Positions 7,079 through 14,648 of a stretch of DNA of 16,496 bases are shown in pieces (the stretch's first letter is position 1; each line of letters starts with the position of its first letter). The DNA comes from Synergistaceae bacterium (lineage in GTDB: Bacteria; Synergistota; Synergistia; Synergistales; Synergistaceae). The DNA lies in the NCBI GenBank assembly GCA_031274465.1, contig JAISQC010000232.1, positions 1-16,496 on the forward strand. The letters run 5' to 3'. The position numbers and the translations under genes are program-made. Under the pieces are notes generated by a model that saw only the letters and a program-made list of their open reading frames with translations, ran no database searches and was not told where the DNA came from.

Positions 7079-9358
7079 TTATGCCCTGACAGCACCATCG
7101 TCGCCCTCGAAATCGCCCTCATCGTAAACAGCTTCCGGCTCGACGTCGGTTGCGCCGGTTTTTTTGGGGGCCTGGGGCTTTTTCCAGCTCACGTAATCGC
7201 AGTCCGGATATTTGCTGCACCCATAGAATGACCGGCCCTTCGCCTTGCCTTTGCCGGCTTTGCGGCGGATGACCTCGCCTTCCCCGCACTTGGGGCATTT
7301 GATGCCCGTGGTTTTTACTATATTGCGGGTGTATTTGCATTCGGGATAGCCCGAACACGCTATGAATTCTCCGAAGCGGCCGTTTTTTATAACGAGCGGG
7401 TGCCCGCATTCGGGGCAATCCTCCCCTATCTTCTGCGGCTCTATCGTCATCCTCTCGGCAGTGGCCGATACGTCATCCAGCACGGGCTTGAAGCTGTCCC
7501 AGAAATTCCGCACGACATCGACCCAGTTCTCGGACCCCGATTCGACCGAGTCCAGCTCGCTCTCCATCCGAGCCGTGAATTCCGTGTTTATCAGCTTTGG
7601 AAAATATTTTACGAGAAAGACGCTGACGACCCTTCCGAGCTTCGTCGGGACGAGTTTTTTATCCTCCTCCCTCACTACGTACCCTCGATCCGCGAGCGTC
7701 TCTATTATCGACGCGTAAGTGGACGGGCGGCCTATCCCTTTTTCCTCGAGCGCCTTGACCAGCCCGGCGTCCGTGTATCGGGCCGGGGGCTGGGTGAATT
7801 TCTGCTCCCGCTTTATGCCGATCAGGTCGAGTTCGGTTCCGGCCTCGATTTTCGGTATGACGGTATCCTTGACGCCGAGAGGCCATATCTTCCCCCATCC
7901 GTCGAACAGGACGACGATGCCGTCCTGTTTCATGCCATATTCGCCTGACGAAGCCTCGACCGTGGTCCTGGCCACCTTGGCAGGCGCCATCTGGCTCGCC
8001 ACGAATCTGCTCCAGATCATGTCGTACACTTTGAACTGATCCGAAGTGAGGTTGGGTTTCAACGACGCCGGAGTGAGAGCAGGATCTGTGGCCCGGATCG
8101 CCTCGTGCGCGTCCTGGGCCCTCCCCTTGGACGTGAAGATGTTCGGTTTCTCCGGCAGATACTCCACCCCGAGGTTGTTCCCGATGAATTTTCTGGACGA
8201 CTCTATGGCCTCCGGCGCGAGCCTCAGGCTGTCGGTGCGCATGTAGGTGATGAGCCCCACTGGCCCGCGCCCCGGTATCTCGACGCCCTCGTAGAGAGTC
8301 TGGGCTATCCTCATCGTGCGGCGGGGTGAGAACCCCAGCCTGCGCGAAGCCTCCTGCTGGAGCACGCTCGTCTTAAACGGCGGCAGAGGCGGGCGTTTCG
8401 TCTCTTTGACTTTGAAGCTGTCCGTGATTATGGGGTTGTTCCTGATGGCGTTCTCTGCCTCGGCTGATTGGGCCGCATCCTCTGGCGTGAATTTCTTGCC
8501 TTTTTTCTTATCCACCCGCAAGATGTAGCGCTTGTCGCCCGATGCCGCCTCGACGTCCAGAAGCCAGTATTCCTTCGGCACGAACGCCTCGATTTCGCCC
8601 TCGCGCTCGCAGACGATACGCAGGGCGACGGATTGCACCCTGCCGGCCGACAGCCCTCGCTGGAGTTTGTACCACAGCAGGGGGCTGAGATTGTATCCGA
8701 CGAGGCGATCCAGCACCCGGCGCGATTGCTGGGCGTCCACGAGGTTCATGTCGATGCGGTCGGGGTTGGCGACGGCGCTCCTGACTCCGTGATCGGTGAT
8801 TTCCTGCATCCGTATGCGGCACTCCGAAGAAGGATCGATGTTGAGGAGGGTTGCGAGATGCCATGCTATTGCCTCGCCTTCCCTGTCCGGGTCGGAGGCG
8901 AGCAAGGTGCGGGCGCTTGCTTCGGACGCAGCCTTCAGCGACCTTATCAAATCCCCTTTGCCTCTGACATTGATATATTCAGGGGCGAAATTATTGTCCA
9001 CGTCTACGGCTATCCTGCCCTTCGGAAGATCCCTCACATGCCCTATGCTCGCCGTGACGTGATATGAGCGCCCGAGTATCTTTTCAAGCGTGTGGGCTTT
9101 TGCGGGAGACTCGACGATGACCAGTGTCTTTCCCGACGCCGCTGTAGCCGCAGCCGATAAGCCGCGCTTTTTAGCGCTCGAGGACTGCTTGCTTTTTCCC
9201 TTGGCTGCGCTTGCCCTTCCAGACGATGAGCGAACTTTCGCGGCTGCTTTCTCAGGCGTTTTTTTTATTTTAGCCGATGTCGTGGCTTTGACCCGTTTGC
9301 CGGCTGAAGTCGCGTCTTTTTCAGTGGATGAGGCAACATCTAAATTTTTTTTCGCCAA
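7079..9358 (-). CDS. topA: DNA topoisomerase I (type IA)
   Basis: It relaxes negative supercoils by passing a strand through a transient 5'-phosphotyrosyl break. In the 759-residue protein the Toprim domain starts at about 77 with VIVESPAKA (E83) and has the acidic motif SDPDREGEAIAWHL (155-168). GLSAGRVQSVALR follows (235-247), then the catalytic tyrosine Y372 in TYMRTDS. Two C-terminal zinc ribbons have C648/C651/C668/C674 and C688/C691/C714/C720. The first 76 residues are an extra tail rich in Lys, Ala and Ser, absent from most TopA proteins. The start is a TTG at 9358 preceded by AGGGGGG (9365-9371) at about 6 nt, so translation of the tail is supported. The gene begins 12 nt after the Smg-like gene. 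Confidence 0.97.
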   Translation of the reverse strand: MAKKNLDVASSTEKDATSAGKRVKATTSAKIKKTPEKAAAKVRSSSGRASAAKGKSKQSSSAKKRGLSAAATAASGKTLVIVESPAKAHTLEKILGRSYHVTASIGHVRDLPKGRIAVDVDNNFAPEYINVRGKGDLIRSLKAASEASARTLLASDPDREGEAIAWHLATLLNIDPSSECRIRMQEITDHGVRSAVANPDRIDMNLVDAQQSRRVLDRLVGYNLSPLLWYKLQRGLSAGRVQSVALRIVCEREGEIEAFVPKEYWLLDVEAASGDKRYILRVDKKKGKKFTPEDAAQSAEAENAIRNNPIITDSFKVKETKRPPLPPFKTSVLQQEASRRLGFSPRRTMRIAQTLYEGVEIPGRGPVGLITYMRTDSLRLAPEAIESSRKFIGNNLGVEYLPEKPNIFTSKGRAQDAHEAIRATDPALTPASLKPNLTSDQFKVYDMIWSRFVASQMAPAKVARTTVEASSGEYGMKQDGIVVLFDGWGKIWPLGVKDTVIPKIEAGTELDLIGIKREQKFTQPPARYTDAGLVKALEEKGIGRPSTYASIIETLADRGYVVREEDKKLVPTKLGRVVSVFLVKYFPKLINTEFTARMESELDSVESGSENWVDVVRNFWDSFKPVLDDVSATAERMTIEPQKIGEDCPECGHPLVIKNGRFGEFIACSGYPECKYTRNIVKTTGIKCPKCGEGEVIRRKAGKGKAKGRSFYGCSKYPDCDYVSWKKPQAPKKTGATDVEPEAVYDEGDFEGDDGAVRA

Positions 9359-9370
9359 ATTACGCCCCCC

Positions 9371-9640
9371 TCAGCAATACCTGCTTGAAGCGTCAGTTCC
9401 GCCATGGCTGGGGTCGAACAGCGGAACCCCCTCGTATTCGGAGATTTTCTCGATGAGAAGGGAAAGGGTGCCAGCATCCACCAGACATTGATTCAGCCTC
9501 GAAACGACCACTGCGTGGAGCAGCGTCTTTTCGATGATGTCGGGCGAACAGTAATCATTGTGCATATATTTGTATATCAGCTCCACAGCCCCCGAAGACA
9601 GGGCTTCCCTCTCTTCCCTCGACAACACCCTGGTGTTCAT
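9371..9640 (-). CDS. Short Smg/DUF494-like protein
   Basis: This 89-residue protein is of unknown function. Its N-terminal RVLSREEREAL resembles the RIYTPEECERL segment in the middle of E. coli Smg (DUF494), and the following pattern of helices fits the C-terminal half of that family. The position between dprA and topA matches smg, which lies beside dprA in proteobacteria. If correct, the gene lacks the N-terminal half of Smg (about 155 residues in E. coli). The ATG at 9640 has GAGGGGGG just upstream (9646-9653); a longer frame to 9703 would run into dprA. It ends 12 nt before topA, and its stop touches topA's ribosome binding site. The family assignment is from memory of motifs. Confidence 0.6.
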   Translation of the reverse strand: MNTRVLSREEREALSSGAVELIYKYMHNDYCSPDIIEKTLLHAVVVSRLNQCLVDAGTLSLLIEKISEYEGVPLFDPSHGGTDASSRYC

Positions 9641-9659
9641 GGCATCCCCCCTCTTGCTT

Positions 9660-10763
9660 TCAGCCTGCCGGCCTGTAACGTCCCGGGCCTGATGAAAGCA
9701 CAAGGCCCCGCAAAGACATGACCGATATGATTTTAAATACTTCAGCGGCGCTCATTTTAGCTTCACCTGCCAAGTTGTCAATAGTTATGTCGCCACCTAG
9801 CGCCAACAATGACAATATCTTTTTTTCATCCGCTGACATTTTCGGCGCTGCGGCGCGGCGGGCGGAGGTAAGCTCATCGCCGCCGAAAAGTTCCTTCGTC
9901 CTTCCTTGCTCGGGCGTTCCGAAGAAGACGTCGAAATCCACTAAGGGGAACGCTCCGTCAAAGATAAGCCTGTTCGATCCCGCGCAAGCCCCGTCGTCGA
10001 TGCGCCCGGGAACGGCCCAAACCTCTCGCCCTCCCTCGGCGGCAAAACGCGCGGTTATCATCGCTCCGCTCTTGTGCGGCGCCTCCGCGACTACGATTTT
10101 CGAAGCCAGCCCAGATATTATCCTGTTGCGCCTTGGAAAACGCCACGATTCGCCCCTCGCGCCCAGAGCGTATTCTGAATAAAGCGCCCCTTTTTCGAGG
10201 ATTCGCTCGAAAAGCTCCCTGTGCTCTGACGGGTAAACCATATCGACCCCGGTTCCAAGGATCGCGGCAGTGAAGCCGCCTCCTTCCAAGCATCCGAGGT
10301 GGGCAAAACCGTCTATCCCCTTTGCCCCTCCGCTCACAACGTTCCAACCGATGCCAGCGGCGCGCCTTCCTATCTCGCGCGCGATTTTCGAGGCGTACGG
10401 GCTGCACCTGCGGGTGCCGACGACTGCTATCGATTTTGCCGCAGGCGGCGGAATCCTGCCCTTGGCGTAGAGGACGAGGGGGGTGTCGGACATCTGCATG
10501 AGAGAAGGGGGGAAAGCCGCGTCGCGGCAGGTGATTACGCTTACGCCGAGTTTTTCGCACATATCGAGCTCGCGGTCCACCCATCCGGACGACGCCGCTT
10601 TGCTCATAATGTCGATGCCGCGCTCGCTTATGCCGAGTTTTTTCCAAATAGACAAACCCTCGCGGATGAATGCTTCGGGAGGAGCGCCCATTGCCTCGAA
10701 TCGCTCCCAGACCCGGATATCATATTGCTCGCACCTGTTGAGCAGCAAGAGCGAGCGGAGCAT
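9660..10763 (-). CDS. dprA: DNA processing protein DprA (Smf)
   Basis: DprA binds incoming single-stranded DNA during natural transformation and loads RecA. The chosen start, ATG 10763, gives 367 residues and the family's usual N-terminus (LLLLNR). An upstream ATG at 10853 would overlap comM by 77 nt. After an N-terminal SAM-like helical region (1-80) comes the extended Rossmann fold with VVGTRRCSPYA (114-124), SGGAKGIDGFAH (144-155), FPRRNRIISGLA (209-220), SGAMITARFA (232-241) and VPG (251-253). A C-terminal winged-helix domain of DML1 type covers about 310-365. The start is 13 nt after the comM stop with no clear ribosome binding site, so coupling to comM is likely. Confidence 0.94.
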   Translation of the reverse strand: MLRSLLLLNRCEQYDIRVWERFEAMGAPPEAFIREGLSIWKKLGISERGIDIMSKAASSGWVDRELDMCEKLGVSVITCRDAAFPPSLMQMSDTPLVLYAKGRIPPPAAKSIAVVGTRRCSPYASKIAREIGRRAAGIGWNVVSGGAKGIDGFAHLGCLEGGGFTAAILGTGVDMVYPSEHRELFERILEKGALYSEYALGARGESWRFPRRNRIISGLASKIVVAEAPHKSGAMITARFAAEGGREVWAVPGRIDDGACAGSNRLIFDGAFPLVDFDVFFGTPEQGRTKELFGGDELTSARRAAAPKMSADEKKILSLLALGGDITIDNLAGEAKMSAAEVFKIISVMSLRGLVLSSGPGRYRPAG

Positions 10764-10776
10764 CAGCCCGGATGTC

Positions 10777-12297
10777 TCAATGCGCCCACCCAGATCCGCC
10801 AAACGCAGCCCCTTCGCGATAAGACAGGCTTTCAGCAACATGATGCACACCAATGCTGGCCGCCCCTTCGAGATCGGCTACGGTGCGGGCTACGCGCAAT
10901 ATCCGCGAAAATCCCCGCCCGGACAACCTGAGCCCTTTGACGGTCTCGGCGAGGAACGGCCTGACATCGGATTCCATCTTGATGTGCCGTCTGAGGATCT
11001 TTTCCGGCAGTTCGGCGTTGCAGTGATAGCCCATGTCCTTCCATCGCTCCTGCTGAAGCTTCCGGGCGGCCTCGACCCGCGCGCGCACGTCCGAGCTCGC
11101 CTCCCCGCAAGCGCCGCCGAGCGACACCAGCTCCTCGGGGCTGAGGCGCGGGACTGCGACGTGAAGGTCGATCCTGTCCAATATAGGGCCAGAGAGTTTT
11201 CTTCTGTATCTTTCAAGCGCGCCCTGCGAGCATCTGCACGGTTCGGCAGGATCGCCGCTGTAGCCGCAGGGACACGGGTTGCACGCCGTCACCAAAAGGA
11301 CCCGGGCCGGGTATGTGACGCTGCCTATGGCGCGGCTCACGGTTATCGTGCCGTCTTCCAGCGGTTGCCTTAAACTCTCCAGCACATCCCTCGAAAACTC
11401 CGGGAACTCGTCGAGAAACAAGACCCCCCTGTCCGCGAGCGAGACCTCGCCTGGCCGCATCGAAGCCCCTCCCCCGCAGATGGCCACCGAACTCGCCGTG
11501 TGGTGAGCGGAGCGAAAAGGGCGCACGCGCCCCGGCTCGAACGGCAGGCCAGCGGTGCTGCGCACGAGCAGGACCTCCATCATCTCCTCGTCGGACAGAG
11601 GGGGGAGTATGCCTTTCAGGGCGCGGGCGAGAAGGGTCTTTCCTGAACCGGGGGAACCGCTCATCAGCAGATTGTGATGCCCGGCGGCGGCTATTTCGAG
11701 CGCGCGCTTGGCCGCGAACTGGCCTTTTATGTCGGCGAAATCCGTCTCGACGGCAAAATCCCTCGCTTCGCAAATTCCGTGCTCCACGCGCGGTATCGGC
11801 TTTTCGCCCTTCAAATGAGCTATGAGGTCGACCAGCGTGTCAACGGCATACGCCTCGACGCCATCCACCAAAGACACCTCCATTTCGTTGTCCTTGGGAA
11901 CGTAAAGCGGGGCTTTCAGCTCGCGGGCCAGCACCGCAGCGGGCACTGCCCCCCGCACCCAGCGCAGCCTTCCGTCGAGGGCGAGTTCCCCCATGAACGT
12001 GGCATGTCCGTCGCACTCCACCCTTCCCGCAGCCCTGGCAAGCCCGACCGCCATCGGAAGGTCGAGCAGCGCGCCCTCCTTGGGCAGGTCGGCCGGCGCT
12101 AGGTTTATGGCTATTCGGCCTTTCAGGGTTATCCCGGTTCCCCGCAACGCGGCCCGCACCCGCTCTCTTGCCTCTTTGACGGCAGTATCGGGCAGCCCGA
12201 CGACCGTTATCGAAAACAATCCTCCGGTGATCTCGACCTCAACCTCGACTGCCATCGCCTGCGTGCCTCTGAGGGCTACCCCGCGTATGCCGTTCAT
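10777..12297 (-). CDS. comM: ComM/YifB-type AAA+ helicase (Mg-chelatase-like)
   Basis: ComM is a hexameric AAA+ helicase that extends recombination branches during natural transformation. The 506-residue protein has the family's usual length. The N-terminal domain (about 1-165) is the Lon-protease-like fold of ComM, with VVGLPDTAVKEARERVRAA and NLAPADLPKEG. The AAA+ core has Walker A GSPGSGKT (214-221), Walker B GVLFLDEF (291-298) and the arginine-containing GPILDRIDLHV. Between them, ACNPCPCG followed by CRC is the cysteine cluster (C339, C342, C344, C354, C356) expected to bind zinc. The C-terminal Mg-chelatase lid domain contains LRLSGRGFSRILRVARTVADL. It overlaps yraN by 4 nt (ATGA). Confidence 0.96.
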   Translation of the reverse strand: MNGIRGVALRGTQAMAVEVEVEITGGLFSITVVGLPDTAVKEARERVRAALRGTGITLKGRIAINLAPADLPKEGALLDLPMAVGLARAAGRVECDGHATFMGELALDGRLRWVRGAVPAAVLARELKAPLYVPKDNEMEVSLVDGVEAYAVDTLVDLIAHLKGEKPIPRVEHGICEARDFAVETDFADIKGQFAAKRALEIAAAGHHNLLMSGSPGSGKTLLARALKGILPPLSDEEMMEVLLVRSTAGLPFEPGRVRPFRSAHHTASSVAICGGGASMRPGEVSLADRGVLFLDEFPEFSRDVLESLRQPLEDGTITVSRAIGSVTYPARVLLVTACNPCPCGYSGDPAEPCRCSQGALERYRRKLSGPILDRIDLHVAVPRLSPEELVSLGGACGEASSDVRARVEAARKLQQERWKDMGYHCNAELPEKILRRHIKMESDVRPFLAETVKGLRLSGRGFSRILRVARTVADLEGAASIGVHHVAESLSYREGAAFGGSGWAH

Positions 12298-12671
12298 CGC
12301 GCCTGCAAGCCTTCCATGCCCATAGTGACGTCGCTGAACAGATCGACCCGCAACGTGCCGTCCCGTTCCATAGTCACTGCGGCGACGTCGATGCGCCAGT
12401 TTCCATTGTATGATATCCGCTCGACGAACTTTCTCGCTACTTTAAGGATGGTTTTTATCTTCCTAGGCCCCACGGTGGCCTCGGACGGCGACAGCTCCCC
12501 TATTTTGCGCGAGCGGACCTCGACTATAACCAATTCGTCCCCGTCCATAGCCGCAATATCCAGCTCGCCTTTGCCAATTGATATATTTTTGCCGATTATC
12601 CTCCATCCAAGCCGCTCCATATGCCTGGCCGCCAACTGCTCGCCGAGCGCTCCGAATTCGAGATGGTTCAT
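12294..12671 (-). CDS. yraN: YraN family protein (UPF0102), putative nuclease fold
   Basis: This 125-residue protein belongs to a widespread family of uncertain function with a PD-(D/E)XK endonuclease-like fold. Visible motifs are FGALGEQLAARHMERLGW (6-23) and GELDIAAMDGDELVIVEVRSR (35-55). D38, E51 and R53 lie where the nuclease active site is expected; the usual lysine of VEVK is replaced by arginine. The ATG has GGGGAGAT about 7 nt upstream and overlaps the end of the FlhB-like gene by 4 nt. It lies next to comM and dprA, as in many bacteria, which suggests a role in DNA processing or recombination, but catalysis has not been settled for the family. Confidence 0.92.
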   Translation of the reverse strand: MNHLEFGALGEQLAARHMERLGWRIIGKNISIGKGELDIAAMDGDELVIVEVRSRKIGELSPSEATVGPRKIKTILKVARKFVERISYNGNWRIDVAAVTMERDGTLRVDLFSDVTMGMEGLQAR

Positions 12672-12940
12672 GGCACATCTCCCCGTTTGTCGATGTCATA
12701 GAGAAAAGACAGTATCTTGGCGACCGACTGATACAGCTCGACAGGTATTTCGTCCCCCAGTTCGAGCATCAGCAGGGCGCTCACCAGAGCAGCGTCTTCT
12801 ATTATGGGGACCTCGGCCTCGACTGCGGTTTCGATTATCCTGTCCGCAACCCGGCCACGGCCTTGCGCCGTCACCCTCGGGAGATTATCCGCTTTGTCGT
12901 CATATTGGAGGGCAGCCGCTCTTCTAGCGTCCCCAGCCAC
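12668..12940 (-). CDS. FlhB C-terminal-domain protein (YlqH-like)
   Basis: A 90-residue stand-alone version of the cytoplasmic domain of the flagellar export switch FlhB. AAALQYDDKADNLPRVTAQG, then ADRIIETA, VPIIEDAAL and GDEIPVELYQSVAKILSFLY follow the FlhB_C pattern closely. The membrane domain and the NPTH autocleavage site are absent. I chose GTG 12940 because GGAG (12949-12952) lies 8 nt upstream and the result matches the size of B. subtilis YlqH (about 93 residues). The open frame continues to 13087, but that part overlaps the preceding gene and does not look like FlhB. It starts 2 nt after the FliK/YlqG-like gene, the same pairing as B. subtilis ylqG-ylqH after rnhB. Its function is unknown. 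Confidence 0.88.
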   Translation of the reverse strand: MAGDARRAAALQYDDKADNLPRVTAQGRGRVADRIIETAVEAEVPIIEDAALVSALLMLELGDEIPVELYQSVAKILSFLYDIDKRGDVP

Positions 12941-12942
12941 TT

Positions 12943-14025
12943 CTATATCTCCATGTCTAGGCCATATTGCTTGTCGGGTTCCGATTTCGCGCCGGAATGC
13001 GCGCAAACCCCAACCCCTATATATTGAAGGCTCAAAGGCAACCCCTCCAGTTCTTCCTTCAGCTTTGGCAAGGCGTCGCGCACGCACTCCGCATGTTTTT
13101 CGCCATCAAGCCTTATGCTGGCCGACAATGCCCTGCCGTTTGTCATGACGTCGCCTTCGACGAAACCCAGAGAGTGGCCTTCGAACTCGAACCTGCTCCT
13201 CCAGACCTGCCGGTCGTCGAGCTTTTCGCGGGAAAACGCCACCCGGGCCATCAGAGGTTTTCCCAAATCCTTGTTCACGGGCCACCACGTATGGGCGAAT
13301 AACTGCGCCGGATCGATGCCCGCTCTCGCCGGACGCCCTGCCAGTGCATGAGCGCCCAGAAAACGCTTTTCTTCCTCGTCGCCGTCATCGCGCAGCGCCT
13401 CAAGCAACTCCTTCGGAGAACTGAACTTCCTGTTGCGCAGTCGCTCTCGAATCTTTTTCCATATCCGCGCCGCCTCTTCCGGCACAAGCCCCATATACCA
13501 GACGAGAATCGACGCGTTATGTTCCGTCATGTCCGCTCCGCGAGCCATCAGCTCCGCCAGCGCGCTGAGCCTCGCCGGGTCTCCCCCGCTTTTTGCCCAC
13601 TGCCGCCGCAGCTCGAGGACCGTGTCGTCGTCAACCTGCATCCCGCGGCTCAAAAGAGCCATGGCGACTCCCTGATCCCTTCCGGCGAAACGGGCGAGAA
13701 CGGCCATGTCGCTTTGCTGGAGCCGCAGCATCGGAGGCGACGTCGATGCGTCCCAAACCGCCCTGAAACGCTGCCCCACGAAAAGGGATATGGTCGAGCG
13801 GGCGCTCATGGTCTGGGCGCCTATCCTGACTTGGTACATATCCCCTTTTTTGTCAGTAACCAAGCCCTCGACCAGAGAGCCGTCGGCTATCCCTCTGGCA
13901 GACGGTTCGGGTGCCTGTCCGGATACAGGCCTCCCTTCGCCTATCGGGGGCCTTATGCCGCCTGGGCCAGGACCGCCTGGGCCGATCGTACCTCCAGGAA
14001 GCCCGCCGATAGTGGCCAACGTCAC
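12943..14025 (-). CDS. Hypothetical protein, YlqG/FliK-like
   Basis: A 360-residue protein without a firm family assignment. It begins with a low-complexity Gly/Pro segment (8-30, with GGLPGGTIGPGGPGPGG). A small beta-rich domain follows (about 48-102), with VEGLVTDKKGDMYQVRIGA and LFVGQRFRAVW, then a helical middle (105-230). The C-terminal part (about 250-345) is reminiscent of the FliK hook-length-control C-terminal domain (LGFVEGDVMTNGRALSASIR). Its place between rnhB and the FlhB-like gene matches B. subtilis ylqG. FliK and FlhB interact in flagellar export, so the two neighbours may form a reduced FliK/FlhB pair; this is inference. The GTG start overlaps the rnhB stop by 4 nt (GTGA). 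Confidence 0.7.
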   Translation of the reverse strand: MTLATIGGLPGGTIGPGGPGPGGIRPPIGEGRPVSGQAPEPSARGIADGSLVEGLVTDKKGDMYQVRIGAQTMSARSTISLFVGQRFRAVWDASTSPPMLRLQQSDMAVLARFAGRDQGVAMALLSRGMQVDDDTVLELRRQWAKSGGDPARLSALAELMARGADMTEHNASILVWYMGLVPEEAARIWKKIRERLRNRKFSSPKELLEALRDDGDEEEKRFLGAHALAGRPARAGIDPAQLFAHTWWPVNKDLGKPLMARVAFSREKLDDRQVWRSRFEFEGHSLGFVEGDVMTNGRALSASIRLDGEKHAECVRDALPKLKEELEGLPLSLQYIGVGVCAHSGAKSEPDKQYGLDMEI

Positions 14026-14648
14026 TCACCCGGGAAGAGGACTTTTTGGCCTATTGCGTTCCCCGTCCCAGTTATTTTATTCTTGTTATACCCTCCGAAG
14101 GACAGCCGATGCACTGGTGAAGGACCCAGTATATCCAGCACAAATCTGTGAGCGGCGGTCGGATAACCCTTATGAGACGCGAAACCGTAGTCCGGAAACA
14201 CCCTGTGAAGCCCTTCCATCACCCTGTCCCGCAGGACTTTGGCGACCACAGAGGCAGCCATCACGGATGGAACGCGGGCATCGGCGCGCGGCATCGCACG
14301 CTGGATAGCCCTCGATATGCCCGGGATGAAGGCGTTCCCATCGACCACTATCAGATCCGGACGGACGGAAAGGCGGGAGACGGCGCGCTCCATGGCCCAC
14401 AAGGTCGCTTTGAGTATGTTTGTGCGGTCGATTCTGCTGTGAGACGCGGCCTGCGCCGCCCACTGGACTCCAAGCTCGCCCATGAGGGCAAACAGCCTTT
14501 CGCGGGCGGCGCAAGACAATTTTTTAGAATCATTCAACCCTTCCGACAGGAGAACGCGAAATTGCGGACTGGTCAAGATAACGGCTGAAGCCATCACGGG
14601 GCCAGCTATAGGCCCTCGCCCAGCCTCATCGACTCCCGCAACGATCAC
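14022..14648 (-). CDS. rnhB: Ribonuclease HII
   Basis: It cleaves RNA in RNA:DNA hybrids, including single ribonucleotides left in DNA. The 208-residue protein has the normal length. The active-site carboxylates are visible: D7 and E8 in GVDEAGRGP (5-13), D103 in VVDGN and D141 in VVAKVLRDRVM. Further family motifs are LNDSKKL (38-44), YGFASHKGYPT (154-164) and the C-terminal HRLSFG. The start is GTG at 14648, overlapping the rbgA stop by 4 nt (GTGA), and it places the catalytic Asp close to the N-terminus as usual. Confidence 0.97.
   Translation of the reverse strand: MIVAGVDEAGRGPIAGPVMASAVILTSPQFRVLLSEGLNDSKKLSCAARERLFALMGELGVQWAAQAASHSRIDRTNILKATLWAMERAVSRLSVRPDLIVVDGNAFIPGISRAIQRAMPRADARVPSVMAASVVAKVLRDRVMEGLHRVFPDYGFASHKGYPTAAHRFVLDILGPSPVHRLSFGGYNKNKITGTGNAIGQKVLFPGE

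Noticed and set aside
5507..9786. Direct repeat GTTGTCAATAGTT at 5507-5519 and 9774-9786
   Set aside because: A 13-base match is expected by chance in a window of this size, and the second copy is explained by dprA coding sequence.
10764..10853. Longer dprA start at 10853
   Set aside because: It would overlap comM by 77 nt, and the extra residues do not resemble DprA. The ATG at 10763 gives the expected N-terminus.
12941..13087. Longer start for the FlhB-like gene
   Set aside because: The extra 49 codons overlap the preceding gene in another frame and do not resemble FlhB. GTG 12940 has a ribosome binding site at 8 nt.
13348..14151. 267-residue plus-strand frame (and similar long frames at 6086-6841 and 14778-15506)
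   Set aside because: All are shadows opposite well-supported genes (FliK-like/rnhB, trmFO, rbgA). Their composition is arginine- and proline-rich in the manner of antisense frames, with no domain motifs.
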